Source of the DNA: DASUCS01 sp041166385
GTDB lineage: Bacteria > Actinomycetota > Acidimicrobiia > Acidimicrobiales > JACDCH01
Direction of reading: 5' to 3'
Length of the DNA stretch: 64,000 nucleotides
Assembly: GCA_041166385.1 (NCBI GenBank)
Contig: JBEEFW010000025.1
Location: forward strand, 24,058 to 88,057
Part shown: positions 8,152 through 17,153 of the stretch, in pieces
How the letters are laid out: the number at the start of each line of letters is the position of its first letter
How positions within the stretch are numbered: position 1 is the stretch's first letter
The notes under the pieces: model-generated
The model's input: the letters and a program-made list of their open reading frames with translations, nothing else
The model's database searches: none
What the model was told of the DNA's origin: nothing
Translations under genes and position numbers: made by a program

Positions 8152-8640
8152 TCAAGACCACTCCCACTTCGTCGGCGTTCCGGTGAAGTCGGCCTCGGTG
8201 AGGCCGTAGGCGACGGCTGGCGGGACGCGGAACAGCGCATTTTCGAGCACGAATTCCACCGTCATCGACTCGCCGTATTTTGCATTGGCGGCCGCGCAGA
8301 ACGCCTCGGCCGCGTTCCGATCGTCCACCCGCTGCGCGGTCCCTTCGACCACCGCCGGCTCGAGCGCGTTGTCGGTCGTGATCGTGCAGCGCGGATCACG
8401 CTGCAGGTTGCGCGCACGGCGTGACTTCGGCCCGGAGCTGAACCACACCGCGTCGTCGATCCACGCGCCCCACACTGGCATCACCGCGGGCTTGCCGTCT
8501 GCGTCGACGGTTGCCACCCAATAGTCGTGCGACGCCGTGAGCCGCTCGATGGCCCACGACCACGGTAGTAACCCACTGCCTTCCTTCGGGCCTTGGATGC
8601 CGTAACCAGGCATGTACGGCCTGCTCATTTTCGGTTGCAT
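8152..8640 (-). CDS. Pyridoxamine-5'-phosphate-oxidase-fold (FMN/F420-binding) protein
   Basis: A 162-residue split-barrel protein. The segments HDYWVATVDADGKPAVMPVWGAW and VWFSSGPKSRRARNLQRDPRCTI are the typical N-terminal and phosphate-binding parts of the PPOX-like family, including actinobacterial F420-dependent reductases. Cofactor choice cannot be decided by eye. ATG at 8640 and an in-frame ATG four codons later are both possible starts. It is divergent from the aldo/keto reductase gene with only 17 bp between the starts. Confidence 0.78.
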   Translation of the reverse strand: MQPKMSRPYMPGYGIQGPKEGSGLLPWSWAIERLTASHDYWVATVDADGKPAVMPVWGAWIDDAVWFSSGPKSRRARNLQRDPRCTITTDNALEPAVVEGTAQRVDDRNAAEAFCAAANAKYGESMTVEFVLENALFRVPPAVAYGLTEADFTGTPTKWEWS

Positions 8641-8645
8641 CGGCG

Positions 8646-8651
8646 TAGGGT
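8646..8651 (+). promoter_or_regulatory. Leaderless -10 box of the aldo/keto reductase gene
   Basis: TAGGGT lies 6 nt upstream of the ATG at 8658 and there is no Shine-Dalgarno sequence. The box lies just upstream of the divergent PPOX-fold gene start, so the two promoters must be interleaved. Confidence 0.4.
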
Positions 8652-8657
8652 CGCGCG

Positions 8658-9683
8658 ATGGAACGAACCACGCTCGGCCGAACCGGTATCCAGGTCAGCC
8701 GCTACTGCCTCGGCGCCATGATGTTCGGCGCCTGGGGGAACAAGGACCACGACGACAGCGTCAAGGTCATCCACCACGCACTCGACAACGGCATCAACTT
8801 CATCGACACCGCCGACGTGTACTCGGCGGGAGAGTCTGAGGAGATCGTCGGCAAGGCGTTGAAAGGCCGCCGCGATCAAGTCGTGCTCGCCACGAAGTTC
8901 GTGGCGACGATGGGGGAGGACAGCAACCAGCAAGGCGCGTCGCCCCGCTGGATCAAGCAGGAAGTCGAGAACAGCCTCCGCCGTCTCGACACCGACTACA
9001 TCGATCTCTACCAAGCGCACCGCCCGGACCCCACCGTGGATCTCGACGACACGCTCGCCGCGCTGTCCGACCTCGTGCACGAGGGCAAGGTGCGCGTGAT
9101 CGGCCACTCGACCTATCCGGCCGAGCTGATCGTGGAGGCGCAATGGGTCGCGGAGAGCCGGGGTCGCGAGCGGTTCCGTTGCGAGCAGCCGCCGTACTCG
9201 ATCTTCGCCCGTGGCATCGAGACCGCCGTGCTGCCGACGTGTCAGAAGTACGGCATCGGTGTGATCCCGTGGAGCCCACTCGCGGGCGGCTGGCTCACCG
9301 GCAAGTACCGCCGCGGCGAGGCGCAGCCCGACACCAACCGCGCCCGGCGCATCCCGGATCGATTCAGCTATGACCTGCCCGAAAACCAGCGCAAGCTCGA
9401 CCTCGTCGAAGAACTGCTGAAGCTCGCGGCCGACGCCGGCGTCTCGCTCACGCACATGGCGCATGCGTTCGTGCTCGAGCATCCGGCCGTCACGTCGGCG
9501 ATCATCGGCCCGCGCACGATGGAGCAGCTGACCGATGTGCTCGCCGGCGCCGACGTGCGCCTCAGCAACGACGTGCTCGACGCCGTCGACAAGCTCGTGC
9601 CGCCCGGAACCAACGTGAACGCGGCGGACGGCGGTTACTATCCGCCGTCGCACAGTCGCAAGGTGCGCCGCCGCCCGCGCTGA
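8658..9683 (+). CDS. Aldo/keto reductase
   Basis: A 341-residue NADPH-dependent oxidoreductase with the TIM-barrel AKR fold. The catalytic tetrad is visible as Asp53 and Tyr55 (DTADVYSAGE), Lys80 (ATKF) and His121 (YQAHRPD). Length and the GPRTMEQLTDVLAG segment near the C-terminus fit the YghZ/Tas/YajO-like AKR group, which acts on aldehydes and ketones of broad range. The ATG at 8658 is supported by an upstream TAGGGT. It is transcribed alone and converges on the SDR gene, with only 3 bp between the two stop codons. Confidence 0.88.
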   Translation: MERTTLGRTGIQVSRYCLGAMMFGAWGNKDHDDSVKVIHHALDNGINFIDTADVYSAGESEEIVGKALKGRRDQVVLATKFVATMGEDSNQQGASPRWIKQEVENSLRRLDTDYIDLYQAHRPDPTVDLDDTLAALSDLVHEGKVRVIGHSTYPAELIVEAQWVAESRGRERFRCEQPPYSIFARGIETAVLPTCQKYGIGVIPWSPLAGGWLTGKYRRGEAQPDTNRARRIPDRFSYDLPENQRKLDLVEELLKLAADAGVSLTHMAHAFVLEHPAVTSAIIGPRTMEQLTDVLAGADVRLSNDVLDAVDKLVPPGTNVNAADGGYYPPSHSRKVRRRPR

Positions 9684-9686
9684 CGT

Positions 9687-10439
9687 CTACATAGACGCGG
9701 TCATGCCGCCGTCGACGACGATGTACGTACCGGTCACGTAACTCGCGTCGTCGGACAGCAGGAAGCGCACGACCTTGGCGATGTCCATCGGGTCGGCGAT
9801 GCGGCGCATCGGGATGCGTTGCTCGAGCTGCGCTCGGGCGGCCGGCATGCTCAACAGCGGTGCGAGCATCGGCGTGTCGACCGCGCCCGGACACACGGCA
9901 TTGATGCGGATGCCCTCGGGCGCGAACGCGTGCGCCATCGAGCGCGTGAGCCCCAACAGTCCGGCCTTTGACGAGCAGTAGGCCGGCAGCATGCCGTTGC
10001 CGCTGAGGGCTTCGACGGACGCGATGCCCACCACGGCCGCGCCCGCACCCACTTCACGCAGATGCGGGAGCAGTTCCTTCACGAGCAGCGCCTCGGCGCG
10101 CAGGTTCACGTCGAGCACTGCGTCCCACGCCGCTTCGTCGATGAACGGCACGGGCATCGGCCCGCCGATGCCGGCCGCGTGTACGAGTCCGCCGATCGGA
10201 CCGAGCGCGTCCCGCGCCTCGGCGGCGGCACCGGCGAACGTCTCCGACTCGGTGACGTCGAGCCAGCGTCCGATCGCGGCGACACCGAACCTCTCCGTCG
10301 CTTCTTTGGCGGTTGCTTCCGCGCCGGCGCTGTCGAGGTCCCACGCCGCCACCGGCCGGCCCGCTTCCGCGAGCGCGAGCGCGCACGCCCGGCCGATGCC
10401 GGAGCCACCTCCCGTGACGATGACTGCAGAGGTGCTCAT
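9687..10439 (-). CDS. Short-chain dehydrogenase/reductase (FabG-like)
   Basis: A 250-residue classical SDR. The cofactor motif is TGGGSGIG near residue 10, the active-site segment is GIASVEALSGNGMLPAYCSSKAG with Tyr and Lys in YxxxK, and the C-terminus has the usual YVTGTYIVVDGG. Substrate is unknown. The true start is ATG 10439 with GGAG about 9 nt upstream; the frame extends further but overlaps the PaaX gene. It lies 11 bp downstream of the PaaX-family regulator on the same strand and may be a target or co-expressed partner of it. Confidence 0.88.
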   Translation of the reverse strand: MSTSAVIVTGGGSGIGRACALALAEAGRPVAAWDLDSAGAEATAKEATERFGVAAIGRWLDVTESETFAGAAAEARDALGPIGGLVHAAGIGGPMPVPFIDEAAWDAVLDVNLRAEALLVKELLPHLREVGAGAAVVGIASVEALSGNGMLPAYCSSKAGLLGLTRSMAHAFAPEGIRINAVCPGAVDTPMLAPLLSMPAARAQLEQRIPMRRIADPMDIAKVVRFLLSDDASYVTGTYIVVDGGMTASM

Positions 10440-10450
10440 GTGAGGGACTC

Positions 10451-11347
10451 CTAGGGGATCGATTCGATGAGGTCGTCGAACGAACGGAAGAGCGCAGGAC
10501 GGTTGTGCTGCTCGCGCAACAGCAGCGCGAGCCGGCGACTGCGCACGAGCAGTTCGCGAGCGGCGCGGCCGGGCCACGGGCGGGGGAGAAGCTCGGGCGG
10601 CAACAGCGGATCGTCCGAGAAGATCTCGGAGAACTCGACCGTGACCGACAACGCGCCCGGAAGGAACACGGCGTCGGCCAGACGTTCGCGTCGCTTGCGC
10701 ATGGCCTCGAGCGCGTCCGGTACGCCTTGGTAAGAGGCGACGAACTGCTCGTACCGCGCGGCGATCTCGTCGATCGGCCACAGCCGCTTCACCAGCTCGC
10801 GCGGGTCGGTGACGCCACCGATGTTGAGATCGTCCGTCGACGCCTGCGTGACCGCGTCGTCGACACCGAGTCGCTCGGCCTCGCCGGCCACGTCCTTGTC
10901 CCAGCGATGCGGCGATACGTACAACCCGTTGGCGATCGCCGCGCCCCCGAGGGCCAGCAGCCGATCGCGGAACGCGTCGCGCGCCGACCGCCGCGCCTCA
11001 GGAATCGCGAATGACACGAGCCGCCACTTTCGATCCCACCCCCGTCCGGCATGGTCCTGCACGTACGCCAGTCGGTGTCGCTCCATGTTGCTGCCGAGCG
11101 CCTTCATACCCTGCTCGGTGGCGAGGTACTGGGCCGACCGACCGCTGCCCTCGCGCCGGAACAGCCCTTCCTGCACGAGGCGCCGTAAGCACGACCGCAC
11201 CTGGTCGGGGGTCTGACCGCAGGCCTCGGCCACTGGGAGCAGCTCGTCCGCCAGGATCGTGCCGTCCTCATGGGCCATGCCGAGCACCAGCACACGGGTG
11301 GGCACGACGGTCGTCGCCGGGACGGTCGTTCTCGCCACGACCGTCAC
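10451..11347 (-). CDS. PaaX-family transcriptional regulator
   Basis: A 298-residue regulator. An N-terminal winged-helix (residues about 15-90) contains QVRSCLRRLVQEGLFRREGSGR. The central PaaX segment WDRKWRLVSFAIPEARRSARDAFRDRL is characteristic, and the C-terminal domain follows. In phenylacetate degraders PaaX represses aromatic catabolic genes and is relieved by CoA thioesters; here the only linked gene is the SDR, so the effector is unknown. GTG/ATG ambiguity at the N-terminus is minor because the first 15 residues are low-complexity. Confidence 0.85.
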   Translation of the reverse strand: MTVVARTTVPATTVVPTRVLVLGMAHEDGTILADELLPVAEACGQTPDQVRSCLRRLVQEGLFRREGSGRSAQYLATEQGMKALGSNMERHRLAYVQDHAGRGWDRKWRLVSFAIPEARRSARDAFRDRLLALGGAAIANGLYVSPHRWDKDVAGEAERLGVDDAVTQASTDDLNIGGVTDPRELVKRLWPIDEIAARYEQFVASYQGVPDALEAMRKRRERLADAVFLPGALSVTVEFSEIFSDDPLLPPELLPRPWPGRAARELLVRSRRLALLLREQHNRPALFRSFDDLIESIP

Positions 11348-11381
11348 TCTGCACGACCGCTACGAAAAGGTCAACTGGGAC

Positions 11382-12074
11382 CTACATGTCGTGGAGGCCG
11401 CACTCCGTCTTGTCGAGGCCGGCCCACCGTCCTGCTCGGGGATCGTCACCGTTGCCGACGGGCTGCGTGCACGGCATGCACCCGATCGACGGATAGCCCT
11501 GCTGCGTGAGCGGGTTCACCGGCACGTCGTGATCGGCGATGTAGCCGGCCACATCGTGGTCGCTCCACGTGGCAAGCGGATTGATCTTCACGAGGCCGCG
11601 CAAGTCCCGGGCGATGATCGGCGCGTTGTCGCGCGATGCCGCCTCGACGCGGCGCAGGCCGCTCATCCACGCCGCCTTGCCCATCAGCGCTCGGTCGAGC
11701 TGACCGACCTTCACCGCCGAGCAGCAGTTCTCCGGGTCGATCTTCCACAGCTCTTCGTCGTGATGCTTGACGGTCATGATGCGGAGGTTGAGTCCGTACC
11801 GACGGCGCACGGTTTCGACCGTGTCGAGCGTCTCGGGAAAGTGGTAGCCGGTGTCGATGAAGACGACTTCGATCGCGGGGTACACCTTCACTGCCAGATC
11901 GACGAGCACCGCGTCGGTCATCGACGCGCTCAAGCACAGGTGCGGTGCGAAGTTGTCGACGCCCCACTGGATGATCTTCGACGCCGGCAACCGCTCGAAC
12001 TCGCGATTGAGCTCTGCGAGCTCCTCGTCGGTGTACTGCGGCAGGCTCGCCAGCGGGTTCGGCTCGAGAATCAT
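11382..12074 (-). CDS. cysH: Adenylylsulfate (APS) reductase
   Basis: A 230-residue thioredoxin-dependent reductase that converts APS to sulfite and AMP. Four cysteines of the [4Fe-4S] type are present, Cys117-Cys118 in the CCS motif and Cys199/Cys202 in GCMPC. This points to APS rather than PAPS as substrate. The catalytic Cys225 sits in the C-terminal KTECGLH. ATP-pyrophosphatase-like elements include CLSASMTDAVL near the N-terminus. Its ATG overlaps the stop of a 29-codon ORF (ATGA), which in turn overlaps the sulfite reductase stop, so the three are translationally coupled. CysN/D genes are not in the window. Confidence 0.93.
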   Translation of the reverse strand: MILEPNPLASLPQYTDEELAELNREFERLPASKIIQWGVDNFAPHLCLSASMTDAVLVDLAVKVYPAIEVVFIDTGYHFPETLDTVETVRRRYGLNLRIMTVKHHDEELWKIDPENCCSAVKVGQLDRALMGKAAWMSGLRRVEAASRDNAPIIARDLRGLVKINPLATWSDHDVAGYIADHDVPVNPLTQQGYPSIGCMPCTQPVGNGDDPRAGRWAGLDKTECGLHDM

Positions 12075-12160
12075 GCGCCGGCCTCCTGCGTCGGCACGTC
12101 GCCTGATTCAGCGGCTTCGCCGCCGAGCTGTGCCTCTTGGATCGCCCTCCGGGCGATCAT
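12071..12160 (-). CDS. 29-residue coupled ORF between sulfite reductase and APS reductase
   Basis: ATG at 12160 overlaps the sulfite reductase TGA (ATGA), and its own TGA overlaps the cysH ATG (ATGA), so ribosomes could pass through all three. The peptide begins MIARRAIQEAQLGGEAAES and has no cysteine, signal peptide or membrane helix. Many actinobacteria have a small gene at this place in the cys operon (cysX in corynebacteria), but I cannot show homology from 29 residues. It may be a functional microprotein or only a coupling ORF. Confidence 0.55.
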   Translation of the reverse strand: MIARRAIQEAQLGGEAAESGDVPTQEAGA

Positions 12161-13926
12161 GTCGCGCACTCCGAGTCGCCGGTCTCCGCGACGTACGGAC
12201 CGGTCTCGTCGTAATCGACGTAGAACTCCGGCCCGTCCTCGGGCAGCGGGAACTCGTCGAGCTCCTTCAAGTCCGCGGCGACTGCCTTTGCGCCGCCGAC
12301 ACGATCGAGCCACGAACGAAAGACCTCGCCGGCCTCACGCTCGTTCGCGAACCGACGCACGACTCGTACGGCGGCCTCGGGCGCGTTCTTTGCGGGAAGG
12401 CGCAAGGCCTTCTCCCCGAAGTGCACCTGCGTCTGACCGACATAGCCGCCGAGCAACATCTGGTAGCCGGGCGCAGCTTTGCCATGTGCGCGACGCTCCG
12501 CCCCGAAGAAGCCGATGTCGGAGATGTGGTGCTGACCACACGAGTTCGTGCAGCCGGAGATATTCGTGCGGATACCACCGACGTCGGCGAGACCCTCCGC
12601 TTCGAGTGCCGCGCTGATGGCGTCGGCGAGGCCGCGTGACTGCGTGACGGCGAGGTTGCACGTGTCGGCGCCTGGGCAGGCCACGACATCTCGTGCGAGC
12701 TCGGCGCCGGCTTCGGCCATGCCGATCGTGGTCAAACGGTCGAACAGGCGGGGGAGCTGCTCCTCTGTGAGACCGCGGAACGCAAAGTTCTGACGGTTCG
12801 TGACTCGAACGTCGAGCCCGAGTTCACGCTGGATCGACGCGAGCGCACGGAATTGATCGGACGTGACGTCGCCGAGCTTGGCGTAGGCGATCGCCGACAC
12901 CGTGCCCTTGGCGTTGCCCCGGATCACGTTCGCTTCCTGCCAGCGCTCGTAGGCGCCGGTCGCGCGGATGCTCACCGGCACGCCCTGGCCGACCGGCGTC
13001 GGCGCGATGGTGGCGTGCAACCCTGCGGGGGCGTCGCCTTCCTTCTGTACGACCTCGGGAATCCCGCCCGGCCACGACGAGGAGGCGAGCAGGAACTTGC
13101 GCTCCTTCAGGATGCGGGCCTGCAGCTCGTCCCAGCCCATCGTGTCGACGAGCCACTTCATGCGGGCGCGGAGCTTGTTGTCGCGATTGCCGTGGTTCGA
13201 GAACACGCGCAGGATCGCTTCGAGCGTCGGCATGAGCTCTTCGCGCGTCGTGAACTCTTCGAGCGCGAGTGCGGGATGCGGGTTGGCGCCGAGCCCGCCG
13301 GCGACGAACACGCGGAAGCCACCCTCGAGCTCACCATTCTCGTTGCGCCGCGCGGTGCCGACCACGCCGACGTCGTTGAACATGGCTTGGCCGCAGTCGG
13401 TGTCGCAGCCGGAGAAGTTGATCTTGAACTTGCGGGGCAGCCGCTGCGCGAGTGGGTGCCGCAGGAAATGCTGGAACGCGGCCTCGGCCCAAGGCGAGAC
13501 GTCGAGCACCTCGAATGGGCAGGCGCCGGCGAGATGGCAGGCCATCACGTTGCGCACGGTGTCGCCGCAGGCCTCGCGCGACGTCATGCCGACTGAGGCG
13601 AGCTCGCGCAACAACGCGGGAACGGTCTCGAGCTGGACGAAGTGGAACTGGATGTTCTGGCGGGTGGTGATGTGGCCCCAGCCGCGCGAGTACGTGTCGG
13701 CGAGGTGGCCCATCAGGTCGAGCTGCTCGGGCAGAAGGCTGCCGTACGGGACCTTCACGCGGACCATCTGGTTGTGGCCACCCTGGCGCTGGCCGTAGAT
13801 GCCGTTGTTCAGCCGGAAGACCCGGAACACATCGTCGTCGAGGTCGCCCGCGATGTACCGCGAGAGGTGTGTCTCGAACTTGGCGATGTCGGCCAGCTGA
13901 GCCGGATCGATCTCACGCTGCAGCAT
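12157..13926 (-). CDS. Ferredoxin-dependent sulfite reductase (siroheme/[4Fe-4S])
   Basis: A 589-residue enzyme catalysing six-electron reduction of sulfite to sulfide for cysteine synthesis; nitrite reductases share the fold. Siroheme/iron-sulfur ligands are Cys417 and Cys423 (CPGADTC, CX5C) and Cys459 and Cys463 (CTNSC, CX3C). Internal repeat elements include GWGHITTRQNIQFH and VRVTNRQNFAFRG. The linkage to cysH favours sulfite over nitrite as substrate (often annotated sir, nirA or cysI). The start is ATG 13926 with GGAG upstream. First gene of the sulfate-reduction operon. Confidence 0.92.
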   Translation of the reverse strand: MLQREIDPAQLADIAKFETHLSRYIAGDLDDDVFRVFRLNNGIYGQRQGGHNQMVRVKVPYGSLLPEQLDLMGHLADTYSRGWGHITTRQNIQFHFVQLETVPALLRELASVGMTSREACGDTVRNVMACHLAGACPFEVLDVSPWAEAAFQHFLRHPLAQRLPRKFKINFSGCDTDCGQAMFNDVGVVGTARRNENGELEGGFRVFVAGGLGANPHPALALEEFTTREELMPTLEAILRVFSNHGNRDNKLRARMKWLVDTMGWDELQARILKERKFLLASSSWPGGIPEVVQKEGDAPAGLHATIAPTPVGQGVPVSIRATGAYERWQEANVIRGNAKGTVSAIAYAKLGDVTSDQFRALASIQRELGLDVRVTNRQNFAFRGLTEEQLPRLFDRLTTIGMAEAGAELARDVVACPGADTCNLAVTQSRGLADAISAALEAEGLADVGGIRTNISGCTNSCGQHHISDIGFFGAERRAHGKAAPGYQMLLGGYVGQTQVHFGEKALRLPAKNAPEAAVRVVRRFANEREAGEVFRSWLDRVGGAKAVAADLKELDEFPLPEDGPEFYVDYDETGPYVAETGDSECAT

Positions 13927-13997
13927 GAAGGAGTCTCCTGAGAGCGGGCCTGAAAAACCGACCTGCCTGATCGGGATTCACAGTGTTCCAAACCCGA

Positions 13998-14026
13998 GTC
14001 ACCGGATCAACATTCCCCGGCGTGAC
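13998..14026. promoter_or_regulatory. Inverted repeat upstream of the sulfate-reduction operon
   Basis: GTCACCGG (13998-14005) and CCGGCGTGAC (14017-14026) can pair with one bulged base, in the 116-bp spacer between DAHP synthase and the sulfite reductase start. It could be an operator or a leader hairpin. No cysteine-bearing leader peptide was found in this spacer. Confidence 0.25.
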
Positions 14027-14042
14027 GCTTGTTTCCTGCGGC

Positions 14043-15398
14043 TCAGCGGTCGCGGCCCGCCCGGAGCAGCTCAGCAACGCGAAAGGCCAGGTCAAGGGAT
14101 TGCCGCCCGTTGAGCCGGGGGTCGCACATGGTCTCGTAGCGGTCGTCGAGGTCGGCGTGCCCCAGCTCCTCGGCCCCCCCGAGGCACTCGGTCACGTCGT
14201 CGCCGGTCAACTCGACGTGCACGCCTCCGGGCCAGGTGCCCGCTTCCTGGTGGGCGGCGAAGAACCCGGCGATCTCGTCGATGATCACGTCGAAGTCCCG
14301 GGTCTTGCGGCCGGTGTCGGACGTGAACGTGTTGCCGTGCATGGGGTCGCAGCACCAGACCACCGGGTGTCCGGCGTCGGTCACGGCTCGCAGCACTGGC
14401 GGCAGCATGCGCCGCACGTTGCCCGCACCCATGCGGGTGACCAGCGTGAGGCGCCCGGGCACGCGCTCGGGATTCAGCGCTTCGCACAGCGCCACCGCCT
14501 GGTCGGGTGTGGATGATGGACCCAGCTTCACGCCCAGCGGGTTGCGGATACCCCTTGCAAACTCGATGTGCGCCCCGTCGAGCTGCCGTGTGCGCTCGCC
14601 GACCCACAGCATGTGCGCCGAGCAGTCGTACCAATCCCCGGTCAGGGTGTCTTCGCGCGTGAGGGCTTCCTCGTACCCGAGGATCAGCGCCTCGTGGCTC
14701 GTGTAGAAGTCGACCTCGTGGAGCTTCGGCTCGGACTCGGTGTCGAAGCCGCACGCCTTCATGAAGCGCAGTGCTCGCTCGATCTCGCCGGCCACCTGCT
14801 CGTAACGCTGCCCTTGTCGGCTCGACGCGACGAAGTCCTGATTCCACTGATGCACCCGTGAGAGGTCGGCGAAGCCTCCCTTGGTGAACGCACGCAGCAG
14901 GTTCAGCGTGGCGGAGGACTGGTGGTACACGGACAGCAGCCGTTCCGGGTCGGGAGTGCGGGCGGCGGCCGTGAATGCGATGTCGTTGACCATGTGGCCC
15001 CGGAATGCCGGGAGCTCGGCGCCGTCGATGGTCTCGGTGGCCTCCGTGCGAGGCTTGGCGAACTGGCCGGCGATGCGTCCGACCTTCAGCGCCGGAACGC
15101 CCGACGAGTACGTCAGCACGACCGCCATCTGGAGGATGACCTTCAACTTGTCGCGGATCTCGTTCGCGGAGAACGAGTCGAACGACTCGGCGCAGTCGCC
15201 TGCCTGGAGGAGGAAGGCCTCGCCGTTGGCGACCCGCCCGAGGTCCTGCGTGAGGCTGCGGGCCTCGCCGGCGAACACCAGCGGCGGCAGCGAGCCCAGC
15301 TGCTTCAGAACGCGGTCGAGCGCCGCTTCATCCGGCCATTCGGGCTGTTGGTCCGCGGCGCGGTCGCGCCAGGAGGAGGGCGACCAGTCGGAGGACAC
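14043..15398 (-). CDS. aroF: 3-deoxy-D-arabino-heptulosonate-7-phosphate synthase, class II (plant type)
   Basis: First enzyme of the shikimate pathway, condensing phosphoenolpyruvate and erythrose-4-phosphate. The 451 residues and motifs such as FLLQAGDCAESF, VGRIAGQFAKPR, SSHM-type metal region around CSAHMLWVGERT, RNPLGVKLG and WCCDPMHGNT are class II hallmarks, the type found in Actinobacteria. The start is GTG 15398. The gene symbol differs between genomes (aroF, aroG or aroH). It is separated from the sulfur operon by 116 bp and is probably transcribed independently. Confidence 0.93.
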   Translation of the reverse strand: MSSDWSPSSWRDRAADQQPEWPDEAALDRVLKQLGSLPPLVFAGEARSLTQDLGRVANGEAFLLQAGDCAESFDSFSANEIRDKLKVILQMAVVLTYSSGVPALKVGRIAGQFAKPRTEATETIDGAELPAFRGHMVNDIAFTAAARTPDPERLLSVYHQSSATLNLLRAFTKGGFADLSRVHQWNQDFVASSRQGQRYEQVAGEIERALRFMKACGFDTESEPKLHEVDFYTSHEALILGYEEALTREDTLTGDWYDCSAHMLWVGERTRQLDGAHIEFARGIRNPLGVKLGPSSTPDQAVALCEALNPERVPGRLTLVTRMGAGNVRRMLPPVLRAVTDAGHPVVWCCDPMHGNTFTSDTGRKTRDFDVIIDEIAGFFAAHQEAGTWPGGVHVELTGDDVTECLGGAEELGHADLDDRYETMCDPRLNGRQSLDLAFRVAELLRAGRDR

Positions 15399-15451
15399 GT
15401 CAAAAGCCTGACTGGTTGGGGCCCACCGCGCAAAGCGCGATTGTTGCGACC

Positions 15452-16198
15452 GTGAACTACTTCACCGCCGACGGCAAAGGTGCCCCCCTCGTACTGCTCC
15501 ACGGGGGGCTCTCCGACAGCAGCGCCTGGATGCTGCAGTTCCCGGCGCTGACCACGTGTTTTCGGTGGTACGCCTTCGATCGGCGGGGCCATGGGCAGAC
15601 GCGGGACACGGACGAGCCGTTTCACTACGAGGACATGGCCCTCGAGACCATCTCGTTCATCGAACGAGCGGTCGGAGAGCCGGCCCACCTCGTCGGCTGG
15701 AGCGACGGCGGCATCGTCGCCCTTCTGGTTTCGATGCGGCGGCCTGACTTGGTTCGGCGACAGGTCTTGATTGGCGCCAACTTTCACCACGATGGGCTGC
15801 TCCCGGGGTTCGACACGGGCGACGATCCGGAAGCACCGGACCTGCTGATGATCAGGTCGATGTACAACGCAATCGCCCTCGATCCCGCGCGCTGGCCAGT
15901 CTTCTACGAGAAGTCAATGGCGATGTGGAGGTCCGAGCCGACGATGACCGTCGATGACCTCAGAGGAGTGACGGTTCCCACCCTGGTGCTCGTGGGTGAT
16001 GACGACTGCATTCACCACTCCCACACTGTTGAGCTCTTCGAGAACATCCCGGAAGCTCAGCTCGCCGTCGTGCCGGGGACGTCGCACATGCTGCAAATCG
16101 AGAAGCCTGCGCTCGTCAACCAGCTCATCATCGAGTTCCTCGATACGGACGAGCCCCCCGACACTCTGTTCCCGATGCGCCGCGCGCACCTGGACTGA
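15452..16198 (+). CDS. Alpha/beta-hydrolase
   Basis: A hydrolase of about 248 residues. The oxyanion-hole motif LLHGGLSDSS is near the N-terminus, the nucleophile Ser is in GWSDGG, the acid Asp is in LVGDDD and the His is in PGTSHML, which completes the triad. The start is uncertain: GTG 15452 gives a compact N-terminus directly before the first strand, and an in-frame TTG at 15416 is the alternative; neither has a good ribosome site. Substrate unknown. It ends 1 bp before the convergent sigma factor stop codon. Confidence 0.82.
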   Translation: MNYFTADGKGAPLVLLHGGLSDSSAWMLQFPALTTCFRWYAFDRRGHGQTRDTDEPFHYEDMALETISFIERAVGEPAHLVGWSDGGIVALLVSMRRPDLVRRQVLIGANFHHDGLLPGFDTGDDPEAPDLLMIRSMYNAIALDPARWPVFYEKSMAMWRSEPTMTVDDLRGVTVPTLVLVGDDDCIHHSHTVELFENIPEAQLAVVPGTSHMLQIEKPALVNQLIIEFLDTDEPPDTLFPMRRAHLD

Positions 16199-16199
16199 A

Positions 16200-17030
16200 T
16201 CAGGCGGCGTCGACCCTGGAGGCAGCCTCTTCGCGAACGGTGTTGACCGCTCGCTTCACCAGGCGGCGGGCCGCTTCCGCGGTCACCCCGAGCTCGTCAC
16301 CGACTTCGCGGTAGCTGCGCTTGCGACCGTCGTGGATACCGAAGCGCTGTTCGACGGCGTAGCGAGCGCGAGGCTCGAGCACGTCGAGCAAGCCAGTGAC
16401 CAACGAGTCCTGCTCGCGATCGAGCAGCAAGTCCTCGGGCCCGGGCTTCGGATCTCCGATGAGATCGATCAGCTCGGACCCATCGTCGTCGCCCACCGGG
16501 CGATCGAGCGATGTAGGGGTCGTGAGGCGGTGCAAGCGAGCGTGCTCGTCGTCGAGCTCGTCGCTGTCGCCGGCCACGGCACGCAGCGCTGCCCGGAGGC
16601 TGGCCGAACGGTCACCGGGGAGCCGGACGAGGCTGGCCTTCTGGTCGAGCGCCCGGCCGATGGCCTGGCGGATCCAGAACGTCGCGTACGTGGAGAACTT
16701 GAAGCCCTTGCGCCAGTCGAACTTGTCGACGGCGTGCTCGAGACCCAGGTTGCCTTCCTGGATCAGGTCGAGCAGCTCCATGCCGGGGGGCATCGGGTAG
16801 CGACGAGCGATGCTCACGACGAGTCGCAGGTTCGCTCGGATGAATCGGTCCTTGGCTGCGGCCGCCGCCTTCACGGCTTGGCGCAGCTCACGCGACTTTT
16901 CGCCTGCATCCAGGCGCGTCGCAGCCTCGCGCCCACGCTCGATCACCTGGGAAAGCTCTCGCTCTTCCATGGCGGTGAGGAGGGGCACGAGGCCGATCTC
17001 GTTCAGGTACAGACCAACGGAATCACTCAT
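16200..17030 (-). CDS. Sigma-70 family RNA polymerase sigma factor (group 2-like)
   Basis: A 276-residue sigma factor with region 1.2 (GLYLNEIGLVPLLT), region 2 including NLRLVVSIARRY, LIQEGNLGLEHAVDKFD and FKFSTYATFWIRQAIGRAL, a degenerate region 3, and region 4 (LEPRARYAVEQRFGI and the SYREVGDELGVTAEAARRLVKRA helix-turn-helix). There is no long region 1.1, so it is an alternative or secondary sigma rather than the primary one. ATG 17030 has AAGG about 9 nt upstream and a possible -10 TAGTTT beyond it; the longer frame reads through the spacer and is rejected. No anti-sigma gene is adjacent. Confidence 0.88.
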   Translation of the reverse strand: MSDSVGLYLNEIGLVPLLTAMEERELSQVIERGREAATRLDAGEKSRELRQAVKAAAAAKDRFIRANLRLVVSIARRYPMPPGMELLDLIQEGNLGLEHAVDKFDWRKGFKFSTYATFWIRQAIGRALDQKASLVRLPGDRSASLRAALRAVAGDSDELDDEHARLHRLTTPTSLDRPVGDDDGSELIDLIGDPKPGPEDLLLDREQDSLVTGLLDVLEPRARYAVEQRFGIHDGRKRSYREVGDELGVTAEAARRLVKRAVNTVREEAASRVDAA

Positions 17031-17153
17031 GTCACGGCCTTCAACGGAAACTACTGGTGTGTCATTCCCAACCCATAGAACCCGATACCCCTGCGGAAGG
17101 GGAATCCATTTTCGACGGGCCCGATGACAGACTGACCAGCGTGTACGCACCGC

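Noticed and set aside
13927..14042. A cysteine-rich leader peptide controlling the sulfur operon
   Set aside because: No short frame with cysteine codons and a ribosome site is found in the spacer; only a weak inverted repeat is visible.
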